DNA of 42,442 nt from Methylococcales bacterium (GCA_009692395.1 SHZG01000002.1:1-42442), one strand, 5' to 3'. Positions 32,466-41,599 are shown, counted from the first letter of the stretch. The notes: generated by a model from the letters alone, not told the origin. Program-made: numbers and translations.

Positions 32466-34343
32466 ATGGATCCGCGATTACTCAAATATTACAATCATGA
32501 ATTGCAACACATTCGCGAAATGGCGGGTGAGTTCGCACTCGAATATCCAAAAATTGCAGGGAGACTTGGATTAGACAGCTTTGAATGTGCAGATCCTTAT
32601 GTTGAACGCTTGCTAGAAGGTTTTGCGTATTTATCAGCGCGGGTTCAGCTTAAAGTCGATGCAGAGTTTCCTCGTTTTACCCAGCATTTACTGGAAATGG
32701 TTTACCCGCACTATCTGTCACCTACACCGTCGATGGCAGTGGTGCAGTTGCAGCCTGACTTAATGGAAGGCTCGCTTAATGAAGGTTTTTTGATTCCTAA
32801 AGAAACCGCCTTGCGCAGTCAAATCGGTAAAGGCGAACAAACTGCCTGTGAATATCGGACTGCTCATGATTTAACGCTGTGGCCTATCGAATTAGTCGAA
32901 GCGGAATATCTCAACGGTGTTGGTGCGGTTGCTAATCTGGGCATTCCTAGTTTATCTGGACTGAAAGCCGCCATGCGTTTACGGTTAAAAACCACCGCTG
33001 GCTTAACCTTTAACGAAATCAAGTTAAATAACTTGCCACTGTATCTGCGCGGTGTTGGTGAAGTCCCGATGCAAATTTATGAACAACTGCACGCCAATAG
33101 CATAGCGGTAGTGGTTCAGCCCATTAACCGTCCACTGGCATGGCAACACATTATTAAACAATCGGCAGTATTACCCGTCGGTTTTACCCAAGAAGAATCC
33201 TTGCTACCTTACACCCCGCGTTCATTTCAGGGCTATCGCTTATTACAAGAATATTTCGCGTTTCCAGAACGCTATATGTTTGCTGAATTAAGGCAATTAC
33301 AACCCGCGTTGCAACAGTGTGAGGATAATGAAGTTGATATTATTATTTTATTAAATCGTAGCAATCCACGGCTAGTTAATGAAATTGATATAACACGGTT
33401 TGCTTTATTTTGTAGCCCCACTATTAACGTATTTCCCAAGCGTGCGGATAGAATCCACTTAACCAACCAAACCAACGAATATCATATAATTCCCGACCGT
33501 ACTCGCCCGTTAGACTATGAAGTTTATCAAATTCGAGACGTGACAGGTTTTGGGGCGACGGCTGACAATCAGCAAACATTTTTGCCATTTTATCAAGCCA
33601 GTAGCGATGCCAGTCACGCGCAACAACGGGCTTATTATTCCGTTATTCGCTCACCGCGTGTTATTTCTACTAAGCAAAAATTACAAGGCCCGCGCTCCAG
33701 TTATGTTGGCAATGAAATTTTTATTGCCATCGTTGATAGTAACGAAGCCCCGTTTAACAGTGAATTAAGGCAACTAGGGCTAGAAACACTCTGCACTAAT
33801 CGAGACTTACCCTTACAACTGCCCATTGGTATCGGCGACACTGATTTCACCATTCAAACAGGTGCGCCTGTTAAATCAATACGCTGTCTATCAGGCCCTA
33901 CTAAACCAAGACCCTCCAACGCCCATAAAGATACCGCGTGGAAGCTCATTAATCATTTATCACTCAATTATTTATCACTACTCAATAACAATGAAAAGGA
34001 AGGTGCTGCCGCCTTTCGTAGCTTACTGTCTTTGTATGGTGATAACAGTGATTTAAGTTTTCGCAAACAAGTAGAAGGCGTATTATCGATTCAATCCAAG
34101 CCTATTGTCAGACGCATTAATACCGCAGGGCCGATTGTGTTTGGACGTGGGCTAGAAATAACTGTCACTGTTGATGAGGCGGCTTTTGAAGGCAGTGGCG
34201 TGTTTTTATTAGGCATGGTATTAGAGCAATTTTTTGCCCAGTATGTGTCTCTAAATTCATTTACCGAAACCGTACTAAAAACCAGTGACCGTGGAGAAAT
34301 AATGCGATGGCCAACGAGACTAGGACAGCGGCATCTTGCTTAG
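32466..34343 (+). CDS. tssF: T6SS baseplate wedge protein TssF
   Basis: TssF forms the baseplate wedge together with TssG and TssE. At 625 residues it is of normal length. The opening MDPRLLKYYNHELQHIREMAGEFA is diagnostic, followed by EYPKIAGRLGLDSFECADPYVERLLEGFAYL, PHYLSPTPSMAVVQL, and further on RPLDYEVYQIRDVTGF and a LVLEQFFAQYVSLNSFTET-like end. ATG 32466 comes 3 bp after tssE with a GGGGGG stretch upstream. Its 3' end overlaps tssG by 37 bp in another frame. Confidence 0.96.
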   Translation: MDPRLLKYYNHELQHIREMAGEFALEYPKIAGRLGLDSFECADPYVERLLEGFAYLSARVQLKVDAEFPRFTQHLLEMVYPHYLSPTPSMAVVQLQPDLMEGSLNEGFLIPKETALRSQIGKGEQTACEYRTAHDLTLWPIELVEAEYLNGVGAVANLGIPSLSGLKAAMRLRLKTTAGLTFNEIKLNNLPLYLRGVGEVPMQIYEQLHANSIAVVVQPINRPLAWQHIIKQSAVLPVGFTQEESLLPYTPRSFQGYRLLQEYFAFPERYMFAELRQLQPALQQCEDNEVDIIILLNRSNPRLVNEIDITRFALFCSPTINVFPKRADRIHLTNQTNEYHIIPDRTRPLDYEVYQIRDVTGFGATADNQQTFLPFYQASSDASHAQQRAYYSVIRSPRVISTKQKLQGPRSSYVGNEIFIAIVDSNEAPFNSELRQLGLETLCTNRDLPLQLPIGIGDTDFTIQTGAPVKSIRCLSGPTKPRPSNAHKDTAWKLINHLSLNYLSLLNNNEKEGAAAFRSLLSLYGDNSDLSFRKQVEGVLSIQSKPIVRRINTAGPIVFGRGLEITVTVDEAAFEGSGVFLLGMVLEQFFAQYVSLNSFTETVLKTSDRGEIMRWPTRLGQRHLA

Positions 34344-35335
34344 AAGAATCACTGCAACAAGAGCCGCAGCGTTACGGCTTTTTTCAAGTGATGCGCCTGT
34401 TAGAATGCGCGTACAAAGACAAAGCTCGCTTTGGGCATTCCCAGCGTCCTAGTCACGAGCCGCCTATCAGATTAGGTCAACACGTTTCCTTGACCTTTGA
34501 AACCGCAACACTTAGCTCCTTTTCCAGACGCAAACAAGGGCTAATGCCCTTATTGAAACAGCGTTTTTTTGGCTTATTCGGCACGAATGGACCAATGCCC
34601 ACTCATTTAACCGAATACATCCACGAACGCATTCATTACCACCGCGACCATACACTGGCGGGTTTTGCCGATATGTTTCACCATCGGTTCATCTGCTTAT
34701 TCTATCGGGCGTGGGCAAACACAGAACCAACTGTCAGTTTTGACCGCCCTGAAAACGACAAATTCTCTACCTATATAGGCTCACTCGCAGGCTTCGGCGC
34801 AGACTCCTTGCGTAACCGCGATGCTATGCCCGACATTGCCAAATTTCATTACACAGGCTTTTTATCCTGCCAAAGCAAATCCGCAGAAGGCTTAAGAGCC
34901 TTACTTGCAGATTATTTTCGCCTGACCGTCAGTGTTGAACAATTCGTCGGTGAATGGCTAACAATTCAACCCTCAGATTTAACTAGACTTGGTGAAAGTC
35001 ATTTAACAGGTGAACTCGGTTGCTCTGTTATCCTCGGTTCACAGGTCTGGAGCTGCCAACATAAGTTTCGTATTCGCTTTGGCCCTTTGAACTTACACGA
35101 ATATATCAGCCTATTGCCCAACGGCTACCGACTAGAACAACTGGTTGCCATTATTCGTAATTATAGCGGTGATGAATTGAGCTGGGATGCTTTACTAGTA
35201 TTAAAAAAAGCCCAAGTGCCACAAGCGCGACTGGGCGAAACGACTCATCTAGGCTGGACATCGTGGCTAGGTGAGCGTAGTAGTAATTACGATGCCGATG
35301 ATCTTAGATTGAATCCGTTTTGGGGTAAGCTTTAA
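34307..35335 (+). CDS. tssG: T6SS baseplate wedge protein TssG
   Basis: TssG completes the baseplate wedge, with two copies per TssF pair. The 342-residue protein has YGFFQVMRLLECAY, the GHSQRPSHEPPIRLGQHVSLTF block, FGTNGPMPTHLTEYIHERIHYHRDHTLAGFADMFHHR, and a C-terminal LNLHEYISLLPNG and LGWTSWLG. Its ATG lies inside tssF, a 37-bp overlap typical of these two genes. In H1-like clusters tssG is followed directly by clpV. Here about 2.4 kb of cargo and repeats intervene. Confidence 0.96.
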   Translation: MANETRTAASCLEESLQQEPQRYGFFQVMRLLECAYKDKARFGHSQRPSHEPPIRLGQHVSLTFETATLSSFSRRKQGLMPLLKQRFFGLFGTNGPMPTHLTEYIHERIHYHRDHTLAGFADMFHHRFICLFYRAWANTEPTVSFDRPENDKFSTYIGSLAGFGADSLRNRDAMPDIAKFHYTGFLSCQSKSAEGLRALLADYFRLTVSVEQFVGEWLTIQPSDLTRLGESHLTGELGCSVILGSQVWSCQHKFRIRFGPLNLHEYISLLPNGYRLEQLVAIIRNYSGDELSWDALLVLKKAQVPQARLGETTHLGWTSWLGERSSNYDADDLRLNPFWGKL

Positions 35336-35397
35336 GTCAGTATGTAATAGTGTAGAGCAACGAGACTTGTAAAACACCCAGTGAAAGCCATCAATGC

Positions 35398-35429
35398 GAT
35401 GGGTTTCACTACGTTCTACCCATCCTACG
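35398..35429. repeat. Dispersed repeat, GATGGGTTTCACT type
   Basis: The stretch from 35398 to 35429 closely matches 41762-41791 (GATGGGTTTCACTnCGTTCT followed by CCATCCTAC). It lies in the 227-bp space between tssG and the cargo genes. Only a degenerate opposite arm is visible upstream (GTGAAAGCCATCA at 35381-35393). The rest of the gap shows no gene. Confidence 0.65.
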
Positions 35430-35562
35430 AACAGGGATATTATTAGAATATTAGCGTTGTTCCTTTAAACGAAGATTTTAATCGCACTGTTCACGATAGA
35501 TAGTGTGACAGGTTGCATCTACATTTTCATGAACAACTGTATTGTCAATAGGCTGATCAAAG

Positions 35563-36051
35563 ATGTATTTAATTAAATTACTTGTAACAAAAAAACGCTT
35601 GATGACGGTTTTTGTTTTGTGCTGCTTATGCGCTTGTTACCAAACAGTGGCAGCTCCAACTAAAACGGGTATCAATACAGCCACTGTTCAGGAGGGTAAG
35701 AAAATGACTAAAAAAAGTTTAGGTATGCCTGCGGGTAAACGAGTCGGTCCTGCGGATGTTAATCCAGTAACAACCAATGGGGTGCGTTACGAAGTGCTGC
35801 ACTGGGGACGAGAGAGAGACTTGGAACAAAATGGCGGATACATCGTTGCTATAGACAGCACTAACGGTAAAGAACTGTGGTTAGCCAAAATTTATAAGGT
35901 TGACTATAAACCAAAGTTAGAGACAGATGTACAAGATGTATTTATTCGCTCTATTGAATTATCAGATGACAGCAAGTTTTTAAACGTTATCGATGAAGAC
36001 GGACATCAATTTACACTTGATCTAAATACTCAAAAAGTTACAGCATATTAA
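35563..36051 (+). CDS. Exported small protein, candidate immunity protein of the adjacent metallopeptidase
   Basis: I do not recognise a named family for this 162-residue protein. It begins with a signal peptide (basic start, core MTVFVLCCLCAC). Cleavage may be at TVAA, or LCAC may act as a loose lipobox. The mature part has NGVRYEVLHWGRERD, then GGYIVAIDSTNGKELWLAKIYKV, which resembles one PQQ-type propeller blade, and a C-terminal beta-rich segment. It ends 12 bp before the metallopeptidase gene, and a second truncated copy follows that gene. This layout, and export to the periplasm where T6SS toxins arrive, suggest an immunity protein. That role is inference. Start ATG 35563 has only a distant AGG. 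Confidence 0.6.
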   Translation: MYLIKLLVTKKRLMTVFVLCCLCACYQTVAAPTKTGINTATVQEGKKMTKKSLGMPAGKRVGPADVNPVTTNGVRYEVLHWGRERDLEQNGGYIVAIDSTNGKELWLAKIYKVDYKPKLETDVQDVFIRSIELSDDSKFLNVIDEDGHQFTLDLNTQKVTAY

Positions 36052-36063
36052 TGAGGTGGCGTA

Positions 36064-37077
36064 ATGAACAATTTTACTGAAGTTTATAAGAAAACGCGTA
36101 CCGTTCTTAGGAATAAAACATTTTCCGTAGATTGGCAGGATTTTTTACAAGAAAAGTGCCAGATAAGCGACTTTTTAGGTCGTCATGGATTTAGTGAATC
36201 TTATGAGAGAACACCAGAGCATATCAGGGACAAGATTAAAGCGGCTGTGAAAGCTGGCGTGACAACATCAGGGGATGTCATATACGAAGCAGCGACAAAC
36301 AAGTCTCCTAGCAAACAATTAGAGCGTGAGCGTGCCGCATCATTAAAAATGGTTAAGCATGTTTATCACGCACAGAAAAGCGGGGGACAAGATGTATGGG
36401 TTTATTCGCCACCTGCATCAGATTCAACTTGGGTGTTTGATGAAATTGCGGGGGACATAGCGACGATTAAGGCTCGTTTGGCTAGAGAAGATGACATTTT
36501 TAGTATCAGTGAAAAGGCATGGATGTGTAGCGCGTTAATGTTATCAAAGAAAATCTCTGAAGATACTAAGTATAAATTAGCGGGCAAGATGGTTGATGCT
36601 GCGACTAAAGATATGGTGAGAAAATGGTTTCTTGATGAAAATAGTACAGATGCCACTTTAAACAAAGCCATAACGAAACTACACGCTGGATTTAAGAAAA
36701 TTGCTATTTGTTGTAACTCTAGCACCTTAGTGTTTACTGACTATCCTGATTGGCGAAAAAAGCGTGATGAATATTATGGGGGAGCTTTTCGCGGTGGAGA
36801 AGGCGGTGGTTTTCCAGTGATTTATCTGGAAGGGGCGTTTACCCGATTAACAGGTAATTCAGGCAAGGAATGGCTATGCGCTGAAACTATTATTCATGAA
36901 ATGTCGCATCATGAAGTATCTACAGTAGATCATCGCTATGATAATCAAGGTTTAAAACCCAATAAGGCGGCTTTTCCCTATACGAAAGCCATTGCTAACG
37001 CTGACAGTTGGGGATATTTCGCTCTTGATTTAGCGGGCTACCTGTCTCAGGCTGACTCTGATAATACATGGAAATAA
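36064..37077 (+). CDS. Aspzincin-type metallopeptidase, candidate T6SS effector
   Basis: This 337-residue protein has no signal peptide or membrane helix. Its C-terminal third carries a zinc-peptidase site of the aspzincin (M35-like) type: H278-E279-x-x-H282, then T287-V-D289-x-x-Y292 with D289 as the expected third ligand. A downstream ANADSWGYFALDLAGYL segment is typical of the same fold. The N-terminal 200 residues are helical and charged and match nothing I know; no PAAR, MIX or Rhs part is visible. GAGGTGG precedes ATG 36064. Its position between tssG and clpV, beside an exported partner gene, makes a T6SS-delivered protease likely. The substrate is unknown. Confidence 0.75.
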   Translation: MNNFTEVYKKTRTVLRNKTFSVDWQDFLQEKCQISDFLGRHGFSESYERTPEHIRDKIKAAVKAGVTTSGDVIYEAATNKSPSKQLERERAASLKMVKHVYHAQKSGGQDVWVYSPPASDSTWVFDEIAGDIATIKARLAREDDIFSISEKAWMCSALMLSKKISEDTKYKLAGKMVDAATKDMVRKWFLDENSTDATLNKAITKLHAGFKKIAICCNSSTLVFTDYPDWRKKRDEYYGGAFRGGEGGGFPVIYLEGAFTRLTGNSGKEWLCAETIIHEMSHHEVSTVDHRYDNQGLKPNKAAFPYTKAIANADSWGYFALDLAGYLSQADSDNTWK

Positions 37078-37335
37078 TTTTGTTTGGCTAATGAGACCGC
37101 GTAGTCTGGTTACTACTACAGATTAACGCGTAATGTGCAATTATCTAAGTCAGATAGGGTCTGGTAACTTGCTCATTCTACTGTGTGTTAACCAATCACC
37201 CCTTATCTGGGCATTGCATTCCTTCACGGCGGTAATGCCCTAAACATAAACGAGTACATTAACCGAGTACGATGCGGCAAAAGTGGTCATTGCTCCAAAC
37301 AAAAAATACGCATATGGCTGGCAACGATTGATTAA
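37078..37335. other. Intergenic space after the metallopeptidase; no intact gene seen
   Basis: These 258 bp contain no open frame with a ribosome-binding site. The frame leading into the next remnant reads through about 25 codons from 37252 and stops at TAA 37333-37335. Nothing in it matches the N-terminus of the exported small protein clearly. It probably represents decayed sequence from a cargo duplication. Confidence 0.4.
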
Positions 37336-37644
37336 ACAACTCGAAATGGCGTACGCTACCAACAAGACATGGAAAGCTACCGCTACGGTGGTACGCAACC
37401 AGGCGGTTATCTAGTTGCCGTTAATCCAGCAACAGGTGAACGATTATGGATGCTTAAAGTGTATGAAGTGACAGTTCACGATGCTGCTGGTGTCAGCACA
37501 CCAGGACGTTATTTTCGCAGTATGCACTTGATACCCGAACGCAATGAAATTGAAATTGAAAACGAAGTGGGTGGAAAATATTTAGTAGATTTGCTTAAAC
37601 AAAGCGCGACTTGGGTTTCTGGCCCAGATTCGATACACAAGTAA
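37336..37644 (+). pseudogene. Truncated paralogue of the exported small protein
   Basis: The frame from 37336 reads TTRNGVRYQQ, parallel to TTNGVRYEV in the protein encoded at 35563-36051. It then has GGYLVAVNPATGERLWMLKVYEV against GGYIVAIDSTNGKELWLAKIYKV, and a similar closing segment (YFRSMHL, then NEIEIENEVGGKYLVDL). The homology starts just after a TAA at 37333, so the signal peptide and N-terminal part are missing. An ATG at 37369 could open a 91-residue protein, but it has no ribosome-binding site and would not be exported. I read it as a decayed second immunity-type gene. A functional cytoplasmic version is possible but less likely. Confidence 0.65.
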
Positions 37645-37674
37645 CTCGTAAGATGCGCTGATATAGCCGCGTAG

Positions 37675-37703
37675 GTTGGGTTGCCGCTTTTTGGCAACCC
37701 AAC
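37675..37703. repeat. Dispersed palindrome, GTAGGTTGGGTT family
   Basis: GTTGGGTTGCC (37675-37685) and GGCAACCCAAC (37693-37703) form a perfect 11-bp stem with a T-rich 7-base loop. It lies between the truncated paralogue and tssH. Close relatives are at 41600-41629 and in the nested palindrome at 9455-9557. Confidence 0.8.
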
Positions 37704-37791
37704 ATAAAATCAATACAGTCGAAGGTTTTTTTGGGTTGACTATCGTTGGCCCAATCTACACAAATTAACGCATAACAAAAAGGAAATGAAA

Positions 37792-40524
37792 ATGACTGAA
37801 ATAAGCCGAGTCGCCTTATTTGGCAAACTAAACACTGTCTGTTACAAAGGTATAGAAGGAGCGACCGTATTTTGTAAAATGCGCGGTAATCCCTATGTAG
37901 AATTAGTTCATTGGTTACACCAAATTTTACAATTACAAAACTCCGATTTACATATCATTATTCGCCAATTTAATCTTGACCCGTCGCGCTTAGCCAAAGA
38001 TTTTACTGATGCTTTGGACCGTCTGCCCAGAGGTTCAACCTCCATTTCTGATTTATCCCAACATATTGAAGATGCTGTAGAACGCGGCTGGGTATTCGGC
38101 ACGTTAATGTTTGGTGAAACGCAAGTGCGCTCTGGGCATTTAATTGTGGGTATATTAAAAACTAAAGGCTTAAGCCACGCCTTAACCAGCATTTCCAAAG
38201 AATTCGAAAAAATAAAAATTGAAACCTTAACTGACCGTTTTGATGAAGTGTTAAGCGGTTCACCTGAACATGGCTTAACTGCCAATGATGGTTTTCAAGT
38301 CGGTGGTGGCGCAGTGCCAGGTGAAGCTAGCGGTGCAATGTCACCCGCACAAATGGGCAAAGGGCAAGCATTAAAACAATTTACCGTGGATTTAACCGAA
38401 CAAGCACGCTCTGGCAAAATGGATCCTATCGTCGGGCGTGATGAAGAAATTCGCCAAGTCATCGACATACTCATGCGTCGTCGGCAAAACAACCCAATTC
38501 TGACAGGTGAGGCGGGCGTGGGTAAAACCGCTATCGTTGAAGGCTTTGCGCAAAAAATCGTTGCGGGTGATGTGCCTCCGTCTTTAAAAGATGTGAGTTT
38601 ACGCACTTTAGATGTTGGCTTATTACAAGCAGGCGCGAGCATGAAAGGCGAATTTGAAAATCGGTTACGCCAAGTAATAGATGAAGTCCAAGCCTCCGAA
38701 AAACCGATTATTTTATTTATCGATGAAGCGCATACCTTAGTGGGTGCAGGCGGCGCGGCAGGTACAGGCGATGCGGCTAACTTATTAAAACCTGCCTTAG
38801 CGCGTGGCACTTTACGCACTGTTGCCGCCACCACCTTTGCCGAATACAAAAAACACATTGAAAAAGACCCTGCATTAACGCGCCGTTTTCAAGTCGTACA
38901 AGTCAACGAACCTAGCGAAGAAAAAGCTATCCTAATGATGCGCGGCGTTGCTTCCGTGATGGAAAAACACCATCAAGTACAAGTTCTTGATGAAGCCCTA
39001 GAAGCTGCCGTTAGATTATCGCACCGCTATATTCCTGCCCGGCAACTGCCTGATAAATCGGTGAGTTTATTGGATACCGCTGCCGCCCGTGTGGCGATTA
39101 GTCAACACGCTGTTCCCGCTGAAGTCGATGATTGCCGTAAACGTATAGATGCACTGAACACCGAACTGGAAATTATTGGTCGCGAAAAAGCAGTGGGCAT
39201 TGATATTAAAGACCGCGAAACCAACGCTACTGACAAATTAGCCGCAGAACAAGAACGCCTAGTCGGTTTAGAGCAACGCTGGACGACTGAACGTGATTTA
39301 GTGAAAAACATCCTCGATATACGCGCGAAACTCCGTGCCTTAATCGGCAAAGTGGAAGGTACAGACAGCGTGTTAGAAAAAGCCGCCGATGCCATTGCCG
39401 ACACCACCGCAGACCCCGTATCGCGTGAACAATTGCTGGAAGACCTGAAAGGCTTACAAGCCAAACTGCACGAATTACAAGGCGAATCACCGCTCATTTT
39501 ACCCAGTGTCGATGCGCAAGCCGTGGCTTCTGTGGTCGGTGATTGGACGGGTATTCCTGTCGGTCGCATGGTGAAAAATGAAATCGACAATATCATTCAC
39601 CTTGCCGATAACATCGAACAACGCATTATCGGACAACGCCACGCGCTGGATATGATAGCCAAACGGGTACAAACGTCTCGCGCTGGTTTAGACAATCCCA
39701 ACAAACCTATCGGCGTATTCATGCTGGCGGGTACGTCAGGCGTAGGTAAAACGGAAACCGCGTTGGCACTCGCCGAAACCTTATACGGCGGTGAGCAACA
39801 CGTCATCACCATCAACATGAGCGAATACCAAGAAGCGCACACTGTTTCCACCTTAAAAGGCGCACCTCCCGGTTATGTTGGCTATGGCGAAGGCGGGGTA
39901 CTTACCGAAGCGGTCAGACGCAGACCGTATTCAGTGGTGTTATTGGACGAAGTCGAAAAAGCCCATCCTGATGTGCATGAAATATTCTTCCAAGTGTTTG
40001 ATAAAGGTTGGATGGAAGACGGCGAAGGGCGGGTGATTGATTTTAAAAACACCTTGATACTACTTACCACCAACGCTGGCACAGACATGATTATGAACCT
40101 GTGCAAAGACCCAGACTTGATGCCAGAACCTGAAGACATAGCCAAAGCTCTGCGCGAACCCTTATTAAAAGTCTTCCCACCTGCGTTATTGGGGCGGTTA
40201 GTAGTGATTCCGTACTACCCACTCAGCGATGACATGATTTGTGCGATTACTCGTTTGCAATTGGGACGGATTAAAAAACGGGTCATGGAAAGTCATAAAG
40301 TACCGTTTACTTTTGATGATGAGGTAGTGAAACTGATTGCCAGCCGTTGTACTGAACTGGAAAGTGGCGGACGCATGATTGATGCCATATTAACTAACAC
40401 GCTATTACCGCGTATCAGCCAAGAGTTTTTATTACGCATGATGGCAGGTGAGCCGATTGAACGGGTACATATTAGTGTGCAGGATGGGGAGTTTGGGTTT
40501 AGTTTTGACGAGTTGGGAGGGTAA
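37792..40524 (+). CDS. tssH: T6SS sheath-recycling AAA+ ATPase ClpV (TssH)
   Basis: ClpV disassembles the contracted TssB-TssC sheath for reuse. The protein is 910 residues from ATG 37792. It has a Clp N-domain (about 1-165), D1 with Walker A GEAGVGKT and Walker B ILFIDEAHTLVGAGG, a coiled middle region (about 410-530), and D2 with GTSGVGKTETALA, VGYGEGGVLTEAVRR and VVLLDEVEKAHPDV. The C-terminal ends in a small D2 domain (ESGGRMIDAILTNTLLPRIS). The ClpV-type middle region and T6SS context distinguish it from ClpB. An ATG at 37786 is only one base from AGGA, while 37792 has a 7-base spacing and is preferred. Here it stands apart from tssG, after the cargo insert and a palindrome. Confidence 0.96.
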   Translation: MTEISRVALFGKLNTVCYKGIEGATVFCKMRGNPYVELVHWLHQILQLQNSDLHIIIRQFNLDPSRLAKDFTDALDRLPRGSTSISDLSQHIEDAVERGWVFGTLMFGETQVRSGHLIVGILKTKGLSHALTSISKEFEKIKIETLTDRFDEVLSGSPEHGLTANDGFQVGGGAVPGEASGAMSPAQMGKGQALKQFTVDLTEQARSGKMDPIVGRDEEIRQVIDILMRRRQNNPILTGEAGVGKTAIVEGFAQKIVAGDVPPSLKDVSLRTLDVGLLQAGASMKGEFENRLRQVIDEVQASEKPIILFIDEAHTLVGAGGAAGTGDAANLLKPALARGTLRTVAATTFAEYKKHIEKDPALTRRFQVVQVNEPSEEKAILMMRGVASVMEKHHQVQVLDEALEAAVRLSHRYIPARQLPDKSVSLLDTAAARVAISQHAVPAEVDDCRKRIDALNTELEIIGREKAVGIDIKDRETNATDKLAAEQERLVGLEQRWTTERDLVKNILDIRAKLRALIGKVEGTDSVLEKAADAIADTTADPVSREQLLEDLKGLQAKLHELQGESPLILPSVDAQAVASVVGDWTGIPVGRMVKNEIDNIIHLADNIEQRIIGQRHALDMIAKRVQTSRAGLDNPNKPIGVFMLAGTSGVGKTETALALAETLYGGEQHVITINMSEYQEAHTVSTLKGAPPGYVGYGEGGVLTEAVRRRPYSVVLLDEVEKAHPDVHEIFFQVFDKGWMEDGEGRVIDFKNTLILLTTNAGTDMIMNLCKDPDLMPEPEDIAKALREPLLKVFPPALLGRLVVIPYYPLSDDMICAITRLQLGRIKKRVMESHKVPFTFDDEVVKLIASRCTELESGGRMIDAILTNTLLPRISQEFLLRMMAGEPIERVHISVQDGEFGFSFDELGG

Positions 40525-40564
40525 TTGAATGATAAATGTTTTTTAATCAGATAGGCAGGGTAGG

Positions 40565-40615
40565 CTGTGCGTACCTTGTCAATTAACACATTGCCAATGT
40601 ATGCGGTACGCACAG
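40565..40615. repeat. Palindromic repeat after tssH
   Basis: CTGTGCGTACC (40565-40575) pairs perfectly with GGTACGCACAG (40605-40615), flanked by partly matching GGGTA / ACCC ends. It sits 40 bp after tssH and probably marks the transcript end or a dispersed repeat. It belongs to a different family from the GTAGGTTGGGTT palindromes. Confidence 0.7.
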
Positions 40616-40685
40616 CGTACCCTACATGGCTAATTTGGCTCAATGAAGTCGATTTATAATTTACAAAAATTTAAGGAGTTCAATT

Positions 40686-41189
40686 ATGCCAGTAACAAGT
40701 CAAAACATCACAAGTAGACCATACGCTGTTGGAAACTTCAATGCTCCCGCTTTTGTTGACAGCCTTTTGCCAGCAGTCGTCGTTCCAGCAGCTGTAGTTC
40801 CGATTGTAGTCACACGTTATCGAAATGAGCATATCATCTATCCAATGAATTTGGTTCGTAATGATCTCAACATCACGCTCCCATCACCACATAATGCACG
40901 GTATAGGCTAGTAGGTGCTGGCAATGCTGGGGGTGATGTTATCTATCTTAAATATTTTGACGAAATGATAACTTCAGTTCGACTTCCTTGTCCAGCTACA
41001 CCTGGAGTAGACTTGTTCGTGACTGAGACGTTGACAGGTTGCAAATTTTTCGTTGATACTATTGCTAACAGCAACGATTTGATGGTTTACCACGCGAATA
41101 CTCACCAATTTTCTGCTGGAGCTGTTGCTGACTGCGATGCGCAGACGGCTGGTGCGGATAATGTACTTGACCAACTAACTCCACAATAA
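40686..41189 (+). CDS. Unrecognised protein, N-terminal part of a probably frameshifted toxin-like gene
   Basis: I cannot name this family. The 167-residue frame starts at ATG 40686 with a good AAGGAG site. It opens with a hydrophobic Val/Pro/Ala-rich segment (about residues 25-42) and continues with RYRNEHIIYPMNLVRNDLN and RYRLVGAGNAGGDVIYLKYFDE. It then has LTGC (Cys119) and VYHANT (His136). A Cys followed 17 residues later by His within strands recalls the CheD and CNF type of deamidase fold, but this is only a pattern. It stops at TAA 41187-41189, and a similar-looking frame starts five bases on. It has no signal peptide. Its place after tssH suggests T6SS cargo. Confidence 0.55.
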   Translation: MPVTSQNITSRPYAVGNFNAPAFVDSLLPAVVVPAAVVPIVVTRYRNEHIIYPMNLVRNDLNITLPSPHNARYRLVGAGNAGGDVIYLKYFDEMITSVRLPCPATPGVDLFVTETLTGCKFFVDTIANSNDLMVYHANTHQFSAGAVADCDAQTAGADNVLDQLTPQ

Positions 41190-41193
41190 TGCC

Positions 41194-41565
41194 GTGGCTG
41201 ATTACGCCCGCCACGGTTTGATTTTGAATAATGTGGCAGATTGTGCAAAGCCAGTTTACTACAATGCTGGTGGTGATGCCGAGCGACGTAAGCGGAATCA
41301 AGGACGCGGTCAAGGGCAGACATTTACTGCTGGACAAGCGTGTTTCTCTGGTGGTTGCACAATCATTGGTATTCCTCATGGCAATACTTGGCGATTCTAT
41401 TATCAACTTTATGGTACGGTCGATTATAGCCGTCCTGACATTCATCTTGCCAAAGCACTCTTTACTTTAAAATTGAACTATGTCCATAAGAAAATATGGC
41501 ACGGACTTGAACACGTAGCGAGCTACGACGAATTCAAAGTAGTCGATACTGGGCGAATTTACTGA
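41194..41565 (+). CDS. Unrecognised protein, probable C-terminal part of the same split gene
   Basis: This frame runs 123 residues from a GTG at 41194 that has no ribosome-binding site. The frame is already open upstream of the GTG, through the end of the previous ORF. It therefore looks like the continuation of the 40686 gene after a one-base shift. It contains ILNNVADCAKPVYYNAGG, a basic ERRKRNQGRGQGQTFTAGQ stretch, then SGGCTIIGIPHGNTWRFYYQ with Cys55, and YVHKKIWHGLEHVASYDEFKVV. The joined product would be about 290 residues. If the shift is real the gene is broken. A sequencing error or an independent small gene are alternatives. Confidence 0.5.
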   Translation: MADYARHGLILNNVADCAKPVYYNAGGDAERRKRNQGRGQGQTFTAGQACFSGGCTIIGIPHGNTWRFYYQLYGTVDYSRPDIHLAKALFTLKLNYVHKKIWHGLEHVASYDEFKVVDTGRIY

Positions 41566-41599
41566 AACCTCATAAGCCCGTAGCCCTGTAGCCGCGTAG

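Noticed and set aside
38295..38858. Minus-strand frame of 187 residues within tssH
   Set aside because: It is entirely inside the highly conserved ClpV D1 coding region, and its composition is what an antisense frame of such a gene gives.
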